From: Curvibacter sp. AEP1-3
GTDB lineage: Bacteria > Pseudomonadota > Gammaproteobacteria > Burkholderiales > Burkholderiaceae_C
Length of the DNA stretch: 64,000 nt
Reading direction: 5' to 3'
NCBI RefSeq assembly: GCF_002163715.1
Contig: NZ_CP015698.1
Coordinates: 186,001 to 250,000 of the forward strand
The position numbers and the translations under genes are program-made. Numbering within the stretch: position 1 is the first letter of the stretch; every line of letters starts with the position of its first letter. The notes below the pieces were generated by a model, which did no database searches, was not told the origin of the DNA, and saw nothing but the letters and a program-made list of their open reading frames with translations. Shown piece after piece: positions 42,131 to 50,852 of the stretch.

Positions 42131-42688
42131 TTAGCGGGCAGGGGCCTGCTGGGCTTCTTCGGCGTTCACGCGGCGGGCGCCGTCAAAACGCTTGGCCCAG
42201 TAGCTAACGCCCATATCTTCCACACGCACTTCGGCACCGGGCTTTGGCGAGTGGATGAATTTGCCGTTGCCCACGTAAATGCCGACATGGCTGAACGCGC
42301 GGCGCATGGTGTTGAAGAACACGAGGTCACCAGGTTGGAGTTCGTGTTTGTCGATTTTCTGGGTGGCAGCGGCTTGTTCGGACGCTTGGCGGGGCAGCAA
42401 AAGGCCGGCGGTTTGCTCGTAGATGGCGCGCACGAAGCCGCTGCAATCAAAACCGGTGTCGGCTTGGGTGCCGCCGCGTTTGTAGGGCACGCCCAGAAAC
42501 GCCATGGAGTTCATGACCAGCTCGGAGGCACGGTTGGTGACCTTGTTGCCGACATCCCCGATGCGGGCCAGGAAGCCGCGGTCATTGATGAAACGGGACA
42601 TTTCATCGCCAGAGGCCGGAGCAGGTGCCGGTTCCGCGTGCGCGAGGCCCAAGGAAAGCAGCAGTGTGAGGAGCAGAACAAAACGCAT
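42131..42688 (-). CDS. NlpC/P60-family cell wall peptidase
   Basis: This 185-residue secreted protein has a signal peptide (cleavage near 'AHA', residue 18), a short linker and an NlpC/P60 papain-like domain. The catalytic residues are Cys in 'GFDCSGFV' (C82), His in 'SHVGIYVG' (H134) and a third His in 'FIHSPKP' (H146). It should hydrolyse D-glutamyl-diaminopimelate peptide bonds in peptidoglycan. There is no SH3 or LysM domain to direct it. It starts 39 bp upstream of alkB in the same direction and is divergent from the TetR gene. Confidence 0.9.
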   Translation of the reverse strand: MRFVLLLTLLLSLGLAHAEPAPAPASGDEMSRFINDRGFLARIGDVGNKVTNRASELVMNSMAFLGVPYKRGGTQADTGFDCSGFVRAIYEQTAGLLLPRQASEQAAATQKIDKHELQPGDLVFFNTMRRAFSHVGIYVGNGKFIHSPKPGAEVRVEDMGVSYWAKRFDGARRVNAEEAQQAPAR

Positions 42689-42716
42689 CGGCGCACTCTA
42701 GTGAGCTTGCCTCCAT

Positions 42717-42735
42717 GTGTCAAGTAATGTGACAC
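42717..42735. promoter_or_regulatory. GTGTCA-N7-TGACAC inverted repeat between divergent genes
   Basis: A perfect 6-bp inverted repeat (42717-42722 and 42730-42735) lies just upstream of the NlpC/P60 gene, in the AT-rich interval (42689-42911) shared with the TetR gene. A weaker AATCCT/AGGATT pair follows at 42773-42793. Confidence 0.4.
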
Positions 42736-42911
42736 CTTCAGTTACACACTTAACTATTTGATTTACTTCAAGAATCCTGAATTTATAAGGATTTAGGCGA
42801 AATCCGGCGATGAATAATTAAACAGCGTTCAATTATTTGTTATTTGTTTAAATTAATCGATGTTTGTTAAAATCTTTGATCGTATTGGCTTTTCTTCGCG
42901 GGGTGTGACGG

Positions 42912-43580
42912 ATGGAGCTCAAGTTAAAGCGCCAACAGGCACTGGCAGACACACGGCGCAGTCTGGTGCTGCAGGCAGTGCGCGCGGCGATTGCTGAGGG
43001 CGGCTTGGAGTCCGCCAGTGTCCGCGAGATTGCCGCACGTGCCGGCTACACGCCGGGCGCGCTGTATGCCTATTTCCCGAGCAAGCAGGCTTTGCTGGCT
43101 GCAGTGCTGCAAGAGACCCTGCAAGGGGCGCGGGCGGCAGCGGCTCAAGCCAAACTGTCCAAAACCAACCCCGGCACCTTGCTGCATGCGCGGGCCAACG
43201 CCTGGTTGGCGCACTTTTTCGCCCGCCCCGGAGATACGGGCATCGTGCTCCATTTGCTGGCATCGGACGGTTCCGGCGAGCCTCAGCTGGCACTGGTGAG
43301 GCAATTGATTCAGGATTTGCAAACGTCTTTGGAGCCAGTGGCAGAGGCTCTGGAGGGCCTAGGGCGTGCGAATTCGCGGCTGCCCTCTGAGGTGGCGGGT
43401 CTGTTGTCTGCGGCGTTGGGCGTACTGTTGTTACGGGATTCGCGCCGCATGTTTGCTATCAATGACGTGGCTTTTGATGGATTTGCGCTCTATCTCGACC
43501 GCTTGGCGACCCAGCTGGAAGGCAGAGCGCCGGCCGAGCAGGATGACCCCGTCAAGTTGCAAGTGGATTTGTTCGGCTGA
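42912..43580 (+). CDS. TetR-family transcriptional regulator
   Basis: This 222-residue protein has an N-terminal TetR helix-turn-helix, 'VRAAIAEGGLESASVREIAARAGYTPGALYAYFPSKQALLAAVL' (about 24-67), and a variable C-terminal ligand domain. The ligand is unknown. It lies 56 bp upstream of an isochorismatase-family gene in the same direction and is divergent from the NlpC/P60 gene. The intergenic region is much more AT-rich than the surroundings and carries the inverted repeat at 42717, a candidate site for it. Confidence 0.88.
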   Translation: MELKLKRQQALADTRRSLVLQAVRAAIAEGGLESASVREIAARAGYTPGALYAYFPSKQALLAAVLQETLQGARAAAAQAKLSKTNPGTLLHARANAWLAHFFARPGDTGIVLHLLASDGSGEPQLALVRQLIQDLQTSLEPVAEALEGLGRANSRLPSEVAGLLSAALGVLLLRDSRRMFAINDVAFDGFALYLDRLATQLEGRAPAEQDDPVKLQVDLFG

Positions 43581-43636
43581 GTGGGCCACTGCGGGGCGGT
43601 TATGCTCGCCCCACGTTTTTTGAGAAGGATTTCCCC

Positions 43637-44245
43637 ATGTTGATCGATGTGGACATGAGCCAGCTGGTGCTGGTGGATTACCAGACCCGTTTGATGCCTG
43701 CCATGTTCGAGTCTGAATTGGTGGTGGCCAACGCCGTGCGTTTGGCCAAGCTGGCCGCTTTGCTGGAAGTGCCTGCTTTCTATACAGAGCAATACCCTTC
43801 CGGCTTGGGAAATACCGTGCCGGAAGTGAAGGCCGCCTTGGACGAGGCGCGAGCCCGGGTTCTGAACAAAATGCAGTTCAGCGCCATTGAAGAGGGTTTG
43901 GGCGAATGGCTCCGCCCGCCGGCCAAGCCGGTGCAGGGCAATGCCCGCAGCTTGCCCAAGCATTTGCAGAAGCCTGCAGCGTCTGAGCGCAGCGCTATCG
44001 TGATTGCCGGTTGTGAGGCCCATGTCTGCCTGATGCAAACAGCACTGGATTTGCTCGAAGACGAGTTTGAAGTCTGGGTAGTCACTGATGCCTGCAGCTC
44101 CCGTACCGAGCGCAACCGTGATGCTGCTTTCGACCGTTTGGCTGGCGCTGGCGCCGAGCTGGTGACTACCGAGATGGTGGCTTTTGAATGGATTCGTACC
44201 GCAGAGCACCCTGTATTCAAGGAGGCGCAGGCCCTGATCAAATAA
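43637..44245 (+). CDS. Isochorismatase-family cysteine hydrolase
   Basis: This 202-residue enzyme has the expected triad: Asp in 'LVLVDYQTRLMPAM' (about D14), Lys in 'VLNKMQFSA' and the nucleophilic Cys in 'IVIAGCEAHVCLMQTALDL'. Related proteins hydrolyse amides (nicotinamidase, N-carbamoylsarcosine amidase) or isochorismate; the 'CEAHVC' site is common in uncharacterised YcaC-like hydrolases. A GAAGGA Shine-Dalgarno is present. A strong terminator follows, so it ends a two-gene unit with the TetR regulator. Confidence 0.85.
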   Translation: MLIDVDMSQLVLVDYQTRLMPAMFESELVVANAVRLAKLAALLEVPAFYTEQYPSGLGNTVPEVKAALDEARARVLNKMQFSAIEEGLGEWLRPPAKPVQGNARSLPKHLQKPAASERSAIVIAGCEAHVCLMQTALDLLEDEFEVWVVTDACSSRTERNRDAAFDRLAGAGAELVTTEMVAFEWIRTAEHPVFKEAQALIK

Positions 44246-44278
44246 GTTCAGAGCGCCGGCGGGGCGGCTCCATTCAGT

Positions 44279-44311
44279 AAGCGGCAGTCTGAAATGACTG
44301 CCGCTTTTTTT
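44279..44311 (+). terminator. Rho-independent terminator after the isochorismatase gene
   Basis: AAGCGGCAGTC at 44279-44289 pairs perfectly with GACTGCCGCTT at 44296-44306 around TGAAAT, and a run of T ends at 44311. Confidence 0.92.
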
Positions 44312-44418
44312 GCGGCTTGTTGATGAGTGGAGTGTCGGGCGGTGGAAAAGTCAGCTTGCAGCAAGTTGGCTCTCCATAATTATGAATTCAGTTTTATAGG
44401 CCCGACCGGAGACAAACA

Positions 44419-46311
44419 ATGACAGGCTACGCTGATTTCTACCGCCGTTCCATCGATGACCGCGATGGCTTTTGGACCGAGCAGGCAGGGCTGATAGATT
44501 GGAAAACCGCACCCGCCCAGGTATGTGACTACAGCAATCCACCCTTTGCTAGGTGGTTTGTGGGCGGCACCACCAACCTGTGCCACAACGCGGTGGACCG
44601 CCATTTGGCGACGAGGCCGGACCAGGCGGCACTGATCGCGGTGTCCACCGAAACCAATTCGGAGGTCGTATATTCATTTGCCCAGTTGCACGCCGAAGTG
44701 CAACGCATGGCGGCTGTGCTGCTGTCATTGGGGGTGAAGAAGGGCGAACGGGTCCTGATTTACATGCCCATGATTGCGGAGGCTGCATTTGCCATGTTGG
44801 CCTGTGCACGGATTGGTGCGATCCACACCGTCGTGTTCGGCGGCTTCGCAGCAGGGTCGCTGGCCTCCCGTATTGAAGATGCGTCGCCTGTGGTCATCGT
44901 GAGTGCCGATGCCGGCTCACGCGGTGGCAAGGTCGTGGAGTACAAGCCCTTGCTGGACGAGGCAATCGCCACCTCCAGCCACAAGCCGGCCGCAGTATTG
45001 TTGGTGGACCGCAAACTGGCTGCTATGAATTTGGTAGCCGGCCGCGACCATCTGTGGGGCGCTGAACGCCTGAATCATCTGGATGCAGTGGTGCCCTGCG
45101 AGTGGGTGGAGTCCACCCATCCCAGCTACACCCTGTACACCAGCGGTACCACCGGCAAGCCCAAAGGCGTGCAGCGCGACACCGGCGGCTATGCAGTGGC
45201 CCTCGCTGCCAGCATGAAGCACATCTTCTGCGGCAACGCCGGCGAAACCTACTTTTCCACCAGCGACATCGGTTGGGTAGTGGGGCATAGCTACATCATT
45301 TACGGGCCACTGGTTGCCGGCATGGCCACCATCATGTACGAAGGGCTGCCCACACGTCCCGACGCAGGCGTCTGGTGGAGCCTGGTGGAGAAGTACAAGG
45401 TGACGGTGATGTTCAGCGCCCCCACGGCCGTGCGGGTGCTGAAAAAGCAGGACCCTGCCATGCTAACCAAGTACAACCTTTCCAGCCTGCGGGCGCTTTT
45501 CCTGGCCGGCGAGCCTTTGGACGAGCCCACAGCACAGTGGATCAGCGAGAGCCTGGGCAAGCCCATCATCGACAACTATTGGCAGACCGAAACCGGCTGG
45601 CCCATCCTGACCATTGCGAATGGCGTGGAAAAAGCACCCAGCAAGTTCGGCAGCCCCGGCGTGGCCATGTACGGCTACAACATCAAGCTGATCGACGAGA
45701 ACACGGCCGAAGAACTGACCGGCCCCGATCAGAAAGGCGTAGTCGCCATCGAAGGCCCGCTCCCACCCGGCTGCATGCAAACCGTCTGGAAAGACGATGC
45801 GCGCTTCGTAAAAACCTATTGGAGCAGCATTCCCGGCAAGCAGCTGTACAGCACCTTTGACTGGGCAGTGCGCGACAAGGACGGGTATTTCTTTATCCTG
45901 GGGCGCACCGATGACGTGATCAACGTGGCCGGCCATCGCTTGGGGACCCGTGAAATTGAGGAAAGCATCTCCAGCCACCCTAATGTGTCAGAGGTGGCAG
46001 TGGTGGGCGTGGCGGATCAGCTCAAAGGGCAGGTGGCGGTCGCGTTTGCGGTAGTTAAGGATGCCAGCGGTTTGGTGGACGACGCTGCCAAGCTCAAACT
46101 CGAAGGCGAGATCATGAAAGTGGTTGACCAAACCATTGGTGCGGTGGGGCGGCCAGCGCGGGTGCGTTTCGTGTCCGTGTTGCCCAAGACGCGCAGTGGC
46201 AAATTGCTGCGCCGCGCCATTCAGGCGGTATGTGAGGGGCGTGACCCCGGCGACCTGACCACCATGGAAGATCCCGGAGCGCTTCAACAGATCCGTGATT
46301 TGTTGGCTTGA
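44419..46311 (+). CDS. prpE: Propionyl-CoA synthetase
   Basis: This 630-residue acyl-CoA synthetase of the ACS family activates propionate with ATP and CoA. The AMP-binding P-loop is 'YTLYTSGTTGKPKGVQRDTGG' in form, with 'WVVGHSYIIYGPL', 'NYWQTETGWPI' and the adenylate-binding 'GRTDDVINVAGHRLGTREIE' following. The acetylation-target lysine lies in 'PKTRSGKLLRR' near the C-terminus. 'VQRDTGGYAVAL' and 'DYWQTETGW'-like text distinguish PrpE from Acs. A GGAGAC Shine-Dalgarno precedes the ATG. No prpBCD genes adjoin. Confidence 0.92.
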   Translation: MTGYADFYRRSIDDRDGFWTEQAGLIDWKTAPAQVCDYSNPPFARWFVGGTTNLCHNAVDRHLATRPDQAALIAVSTETNSEVVYSFAQLHAEVQRMAAVLLSLGVKKGERVLIYMPMIAEAAFAMLACARIGAIHTVVFGGFAAGSLASRIEDASPVVIVSADAGSRGGKVVEYKPLLDEAIATSSHKPAAVLLVDRKLAAMNLVAGRDHLWGAERLNHLDAVVPCEWVESTHPSYTLYTSGTTGKPKGVQRDTGGYAVALAASMKHIFCGNAGETYFSTSDIGWVVGHSYIIYGPLVAGMATIMYEGLPTRPDAGVWWSLVEKYKVTVMFSAPTAVRVLKKQDPAMLTKYNLSSLRALFLAGEPLDEPTAQWISESLGKPIIDNYWQTETGWPILTIANGVEKAPSKFGSPGVAMYGYNIKLIDENTAEELTGPDQKGVVAIEGPLPPGCMQTVWKDDARFVKTYWSSIPGKQLYSTFDWAVRDKDGYFFILGRTDDVINVAGHRLGTREIEESISSHPNVSEVAVVGVADQLKGQVAVAFAVVKDASGLVDDAAKLKLEGEIMKVVDQTIGAVGRPARVRFVSVLPKTRSGKLLRRAIQAVCEGRDPGDLTTMEDPGALQQIRDLLA

Positions 46312-46319
46312 ATCGGCAT

Positions 46320-46346
46320 GAGGGTATGCAAGAAGTGCATACCCTC
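46320..46346 (+). terminator. Hairpin after prpE
   Basis: GAGGGTATGC (46320-46329) pairs perfectly with GCATACCCTC (46337-46346) with a 7-nt loop. The T-run is weak, so termination may be partial or Rho-aided. Confidence 0.6.
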
Positions 46347-46463
46347 GCCCATACTTTACTTTCCCCAAAAATCATTCGGTGGCACAATCCGCCCTGCAAT
46401 GAAGGCCCTTCCCATGCCACAGTCGCATCCGCCAATCGGTTCAGCCGTGTCGCGGAAGGTTAA

Positions 46464-46503
46464 TTAACCAGCTTTAACCAGCTAATGTTCCCTGAAGGGG
46501 AAC
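46464..46503 (+). promoter_or_regulatory. Tandem 10-bp repeat and hairpin in the sucA leader
   Basis: TTAACCAGCT occurs twice in direct tandem (46464-46473, 46474-46483). A GTTCCC/GGGAAC hairpin (46487-46503) then abuts the GGAGG Shine-Dalgarno of sucA. It may be a regulator site or a translational control element. Confidence 0.45.
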
Positions 46504-46518
46504 GGAGGTCAGCGAAAT

Positions 46519-49413
46519 ATGAGTGATTCCAGCTCCAATGGTGCGAACACTGGCTCGTCCGTGTACCAAACCTACCAAAACAACACCTACCTGTTCGGTG
46601 GCAATGCTCCATATGTCGAAGAGATGTATGAGAACTACTTGGCCAACCCCGGTAGCGTTCCCGATACCTGGCGCGATTACTTTGATGCTTTGCAGCACGT
46701 TCCCGCTGCGGACGGCACCACATCGAAAGACGTAGCCCACATGCCCGTGATCAACGCTTTCGTTGATCTGGCAAAAAAAGGTGTGAAACAAACGGTGGTC
46801 GCCAGCGGCGCGGACTCCGAGATGGGCCGCAAGCGCACTGCAGTGCAGCAATTGATTGCCGCTTACCGCAACGTCGGCGCCCGCTGGGCGGATCTCGACC
46901 CCCTCAAGCGCATTGAGCGCGACGATATTCCTGAATTGGAGCCATCTTTCTACGGCTTCAGCGATGCTGACCAGGAAACGGTCTTCAACATCAGCAACAC
47001 ATTCTTCGGCAAAGAGTCCATGAGCCTGCGTGAGCTCATGAACGCTTTGCGCGAAACCTACTGCGGCACCATCGGCGTGGAGTACATGTACACCACCGAC
47101 CAGAACCAGAAGCGCTGGTGGCAGCAAAAGCTCGAGGCAATACGCAGCAAGCCCCAGTTCAATGCAGAAAAGAAAAAGCACATCCTGGAGCGCCTGACTG
47201 CGGCTGAAGGCTTGGAGCGCTACTTGCACACCAAGTACGTGGGCCAAAAGCGCTTCTCCCTCGAAGGTGGCGAGAGCTTTATTGCCGCCATGGACGAGTT
47301 GATCCAGCAAGCCGGTGCCAAGGGCATTCAGGAAATCGTGATCGGGATGGCCCACCGCGGCCGTCTGAACGTGCTGGTCAACACCCTGGGCAAGATGCCT
47401 GCGGACCTGTTCGCCGAGTTTGACCACACCGCCCCTGAAGACCTGCCTGCTGGTGACGTGAAGTACCACCAGGGTTTCAGTTCGGACGTGTCCACCGCAG
47501 GCGGCCCCGTTCACCTGTCCTTGGCGTTCAACCCGTCTCACCTGGAAATCGTGAACCCGGTGGTCGAGGGCTCTGTGCGTGCGCGTATGGATCGCCGTGA
47601 TGACCCCAAGGGCTCCCAAGTGCTGCCCGTGCTGGTGCACGGCGATGCGGCCTTTGGCGGCCAAGGTGTTAACCAGGAAACTTTGGCGTTAGCCCAGACC
47701 CGTGGTTACACCACCGGCGGTACGGTGCACCTGATCATCAACAACCAGATCGGCTTTACCACCTCCGACCCCCGCGACATGCGCTCCAGTGCGTTCTGTA
47801 CCGATATCGTGAAGATGGTCGAGTCGCCCGTGTTGCACGTGAACGGTGATGACCCGGAAGCCGTGGTGCTGGCGACCCAACTGGCTTTGGAGTTCCGCAT
47901 GGAGTTCGGGCAGGACGTGGTGGTGGATATCACTTGCTACCGCAAGTTGGGTCACAACGAACAGGACACACCTTCCCTGACTCAGCCCTTGATGTACAAA
48001 AAGATCGGCGCCCACCCCGGCACCCGCAAGTTGTACGCCGACAAGTTGGCTGCGCAAGGCCTGGGTGCAGACCTTGGCGACTCCATGGTCAAGGAATACC
48101 GCGCCGCCATGGATGCCGGCAAGCACACCGTGGACCCCGTACTGACCAACTTCAAGAGCAAGTACTCGGTGGATTGGTCTCCGTTCCTCGGCAAAAAGTG
48201 GACTGACGCTGGCGACACCGCCATTCCATTGACCGAGTGGAAGCGCCTGTCCGAAAAGCTGACGACCATTCCTGAGAGCGTCACCCCCCACCAGCTGGTG
48301 AAAAAGGTCTACGACGACCGCGCAGCCATGGGCCGCGGCGAAGTAAATGTGGACTGGGGCATGGGCGAGCACATGGCCTTCGCATCCTTGGTGGCCAGCG
48401 GCTACCCCGTGCGTCTGTCGGGTGAAGACTGCGGACGCGGTACCTTTACCCACCGCCACGCCGTGATTCACGACCAGAAGCGCGAGAAGTGGGATGCCGG
48501 TACCTACGTGCCATTGCAGAACGTGGCTGACAACCAGGCTCCGTTCGTGGTGATCGACTCCATCCTGTCTGAAGAGGCGGTGTTGGGCTTTGAGTACGGC
48601 TACGCTTCCAACGACCCGAACACCCTGGTGATTTGGGAAGCCCAGTTCGGCGACTTCGCCAACGGCGCCCAAGTGGTGATTGACCAGTTCATTGCGTCCG
48701 GCGAAGTGAAGTGGGGCCGTGTGAATGGTATCACTTTGATGTTGCCGCATGGTTACGAAGGTCAGGGTCCAGAGCACAGCTCGGCACGCCTGGAGCGCTT
48801 CATGCAACTGGCTGCTGACACCAACATGCAGATCGTGCAGCCCACCACGGCCAGCCAGATCTTCCACGTGCTGCGTCGTCAGATGGTGCGCAACCTGCGC
48901 AAACCATTGATCATCATGACGCCCAAGAGCCTGCTGCGTAACAAGGACGCGACATCGCCGCTGTCCGAGTTCACCAAGGGTGCTTTCCAGACCGTGATTC
49001 CCGAGAGCAAGGAGCTCAAGGGTGACAAGGTCAAGCGCGTGATTGCCTGCTCCGGCAAGGTGTATTACGACCTGGTGAAGAAGCGCGAAGAAAAGGGCCA
49101 GGACGACGTGGCCATCATCCGCGTGGAACAGCTGTACCCCTTCCCGCACAAAGCGTTTGCGAACGAACTGAAGAAGTACCCCAATGCCACCGACGTGGTG
49201 TGGTGCCAGGACGAGCCGCAAAACCAGGGCGCGTGGTTCTTTGTGCAGCATTACATCCACGAAAACATGTTGGAAGGCCAGAAGCTCGGCTACTCCGGAC
49301 GCGCTGCGTCCGCGTCGCCGGCAGTGGGCTACTCCCACTTGCACCAAGAGCAACAAAAGGCTCTGGTTGAAGGCGCATTCGGCAAGTTGAAGGGCTTTGT
49401 TCTGACCAAGTAA
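46519..49413 (+). CDS. sucA: 2-oxoglutarate dehydrogenase E1 component
   Basis: This 964-residue thiamine-diphosphate enzyme decarboxylates 2-oxoglutarate in the TCA cycle. The N-terminal 'YLFGGNAPYVEEMYENYLANPGSVPDTWRDYFD' contains the E2-binding type region. 'EIVIGMAHRGRLNVLVNTLGK' and 'GQGVNQETLALAQTRGYTTGGTVHLIINNQIGFTTS' are ThDP/Mg and active-site segments. The C-terminal half has 'SGEDCGRGTFTHRHAVIHDQ', 'LPHGYEGQGPEHSSARLERFMQLAADTNMQ' and 'CQDEPQNQGAW'. Full length. It heads the sucA-sucB-lpd operon. Confidence 0.97.
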   Translation: MSDSSSNGANTGSSVYQTYQNNTYLFGGNAPYVEEMYENYLANPGSVPDTWRDYFDALQHVPAADGTTSKDVAHMPVINAFVDLAKKGVKQTVVASGADSEMGRKRTAVQQLIAAYRNVGARWADLDPLKRIERDDIPELEPSFYGFSDADQETVFNISNTFFGKESMSLRELMNALRETYCGTIGVEYMYTTDQNQKRWWQQKLEAIRSKPQFNAEKKKHILERLTAAEGLERYLHTKYVGQKRFSLEGGESFIAAMDELIQQAGAKGIQEIVIGMAHRGRLNVLVNTLGKMPADLFAEFDHTAPEDLPAGDVKYHQGFSSDVSTAGGPVHLSLAFNPSHLEIVNPVVEGSVRARMDRRDDPKGSQVLPVLVHGDAAFGGQGVNQETLALAQTRGYTTGGTVHLIINNQIGFTTSDPRDMRSSAFCTDIVKMVESPVLHVNGDDPEAVVLATQLALEFRMEFGQDVVVDITCYRKLGHNEQDTPSLTQPLMYKKIGAHPGTRKLYADKLAAQGLGADLGDSMVKEYRAAMDAGKHTVDPVLTNFKSKYSVDWSPFLGKKWTDAGDTAIPLTEWKRLSEKLTTIPESVTPHQLVKKVYDDRAAMGRGEVNVDWGMGEHMAFASLVASGYPVRLSGEDCGRGTFTHRHAVIHDQKREKWDAGTYVPLQNVADNQAPFVVIDSILSEEAVLGFEYGYASNDPNTLVIWEAQFGDFANGAQVVIDQFIASGEVKWGRVNGITLMLPHGYEGQGPEHSSARLERFMQLAADTNMQIVQPTTASQIFHVLRRQMVRNLRKPLIIMTPKSLLRNKDATSPLSEFTKGAFQTVIPESKELKGDKVKRVIACSGKVYYDLVKKREEKGQDDVAIIRVEQLYPFPHKAFANELKKYPNATDVVWCQDEPQNQGAWFFVQHYIHENMLEGQKLGYSGRAASASPAVGYSHLHQEQQKALVEGAFGKLKGFVLTK

Positions 49414-49458
49414 GTCAGCAGCACTTCATCCCCCAACACATTACGGAAAGAATTAGAT

Positions 49459-50712
49459 ATGGCAATCGTAGAAGTCAAAGTCCCACAGCTGTCTGAATCT
49501 GTGGCGGAAGCAACCTTGTTGCAATGGAAAAAGAAAGTCGGCGAAGCAGTTGCGGTCGACGAAATCCTGATCGAAGTCGAAACCGACAAGGTCGTGATGG
49601 AAGTGCCCGCTCCTGCAGCCGGTGTGCTGGTGGAATTGGTGGCTGCTGATGGTGCTACCGTGGCTGCCGAGCAGCTGATCGCCCGTATCGACACTGCTGC
49701 AGTGGCTGGTGCCGTAGCACCTGCTGCTGCCACTCCCGCCGCTGCGCCGGCAGCCGCAGCCCCAGTGGCAGCTGCTGCTGCAGCCGGCAACTCCAAGGCA
49801 GGCGTTGCCATGCCCGCTGCAGCCAAATTGTTGGCTGACAACGGCATTGCTGCTTCCAGCGTTGAAGGCACAGGCAAAGACGGTCGCATCACCAAGGGTG
49901 ACGTGTTGGCCGCTGCGGCTGCTCCTAAAGTGGTAGCTGCTGCCGCAATCCCCACGGGCGTTCCCACCAAGTCCTTGCCTCAAGTGGCGGCGCCTTCCGT
50001 GAATCTGGGCGACCGCCCTGAGCAGCGCGTGCCCATGAGCCGTTTGCGTGCGCGCGTGGCTGAGCGTCTGCTGCAGTCCCAGTCCACCAACGCGATCCTG
50101 ACCACCTTCAACGAAATCAACATGGCTCCGGTCATGGAAATGCGCAAGCGCATGCAAGAGCGCTTCGAGAAGGAACACGGCGTCAAGCTGGGCTTCATGA
50201 GCTTCTTCGTCAAGGCTGCTGTGCACGCCCTGAAGAAGTTCCCTGTGTTGAACGCATCGGTCGATGGCACCGATATCGTGTACCACGGCTACTTTGACAT
50301 CGGTATCGCCGTGGGCTCACCCCGTGGCTTGGTAGTGCCCATCCTGCGCAATGCAGACCAGATGAGCTTCGCCGATATCGAGAAGAAGATTGCCGAGTTC
50401 GGCCAGAAGGCCAAGGACGGCAAGCTGGGCATTGAAGAAATGACCGGTGGTACCTTCTCCATTTCCAACGGCGGCACTTTCGGTTCCATGATGTCGACCC
50501 CCATCATCAACCCGCCCCAGTCCGCCATTCTGGGTGTGCACGCCACCAAAGACCGCGCCATGGTCGAGAACGGCCAAGTGGTGGTTCGCCCCATGAACTA
50601 CTTCGCCATGTCTTATGACCACCGCATCATCGACGGCCGTGAAGCCGTTCTGGGTCTGGTGGCCATGAAAGAAGCGCTGGAAGACCCAGCACGTCTGCTG
50701 TTTGATATCTGA
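49459..50712 (+). CDS. sucB: Dihydrolipoyllysine succinyltransferase (E2 of 2-oxoglutarate dehydrogenase)
   Basis: This 417-residue E2 has one lipoyl domain with the lipoylated lysine in '[10 protein letters not shown]' (K44), an Ala-rich flexible linker (about 83-115), a peripheral-subunit-binding domain ('[34 protein letters not shown]'-type region) and the catalytic acyltransferase core. The active-site His is in '[12 protein letters not shown]' near the C-terminus. '[18 protein letters not shown]' matches succinyl- rather than acetyl-transferases. It begins 45 bp after sucA with a GGAAAG site. Confidence 0.96.
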   Translation: MAIVEVKVPQLSESVAEATLLQWKKKVGEAVAVDEILIEVETDKVVMEVPAPAAGVLVELVAADGATVAAEQLIARIDTAAVAGAVAPAAATPAAAPAAAAPVAAAAAAGNSKAGVAMPAAAKLLADNGIAASSVEGTGKDGRITKGDVLAAAAAPKVVAAAAIPTGVPTKSLPQVAAPSVNLGDRPEQRVPMSRLRARVAERLLQSQSTNAILTTFNEINMAPVMEMRKRMQERFEKEHGVKLGFMSFFVKAAVHALKKFPVLNASVDGTDIVYHGYFDIGIAVGSPRGLVVPILRNADQMSFADIEKKIAEFGQKAKDGKLGIEEMTGGTFSISNGGTFGSMMSTPIINPPQSAILGVHATKDRAMVENGQVVVRPMNYFAMSYDHRIIDGREAVLGLVAMKEALEDPARLLFDI

Positions 50713-50715
50713 TCG

Positions 50716-50798
50716 GGCTCACCCCCGGGCGGCTTTGCCGCCTCCCCCTTGCAGGGGGCAACACCAGCGGCCCGGCAAAGCCGGTTCCGCGGTGTTTC
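50716..50798. repeat. GC-rich REP-like double hairpin between sucB and lpd
   Basis: CGGGCGGCTTTGCCGCCT, then CCCCCTTGCAGGGGG, then GCGGCCCGGCAAAGCCGGTT form a cluster of three palindromic hairpins, with shared CGGC-AAAG-CCGG type units. I recall very similar elements scattered between genes in Comamonadaceae, but I cannot verify copy number here. Confidence 0.6.
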
Positions 50799-50852
50799 TG
50801 GAAGCAGGCACTGCGGTCCTGCTGAATCTCTGGAACTAGAAGCGAGAAATTC

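Noticed and set aside
46474..49356. Long minus-strand frames opposite sucA
   Set aside because: They mirror the sucA codon pattern, show no domain or motif, and lack ribosome sites.
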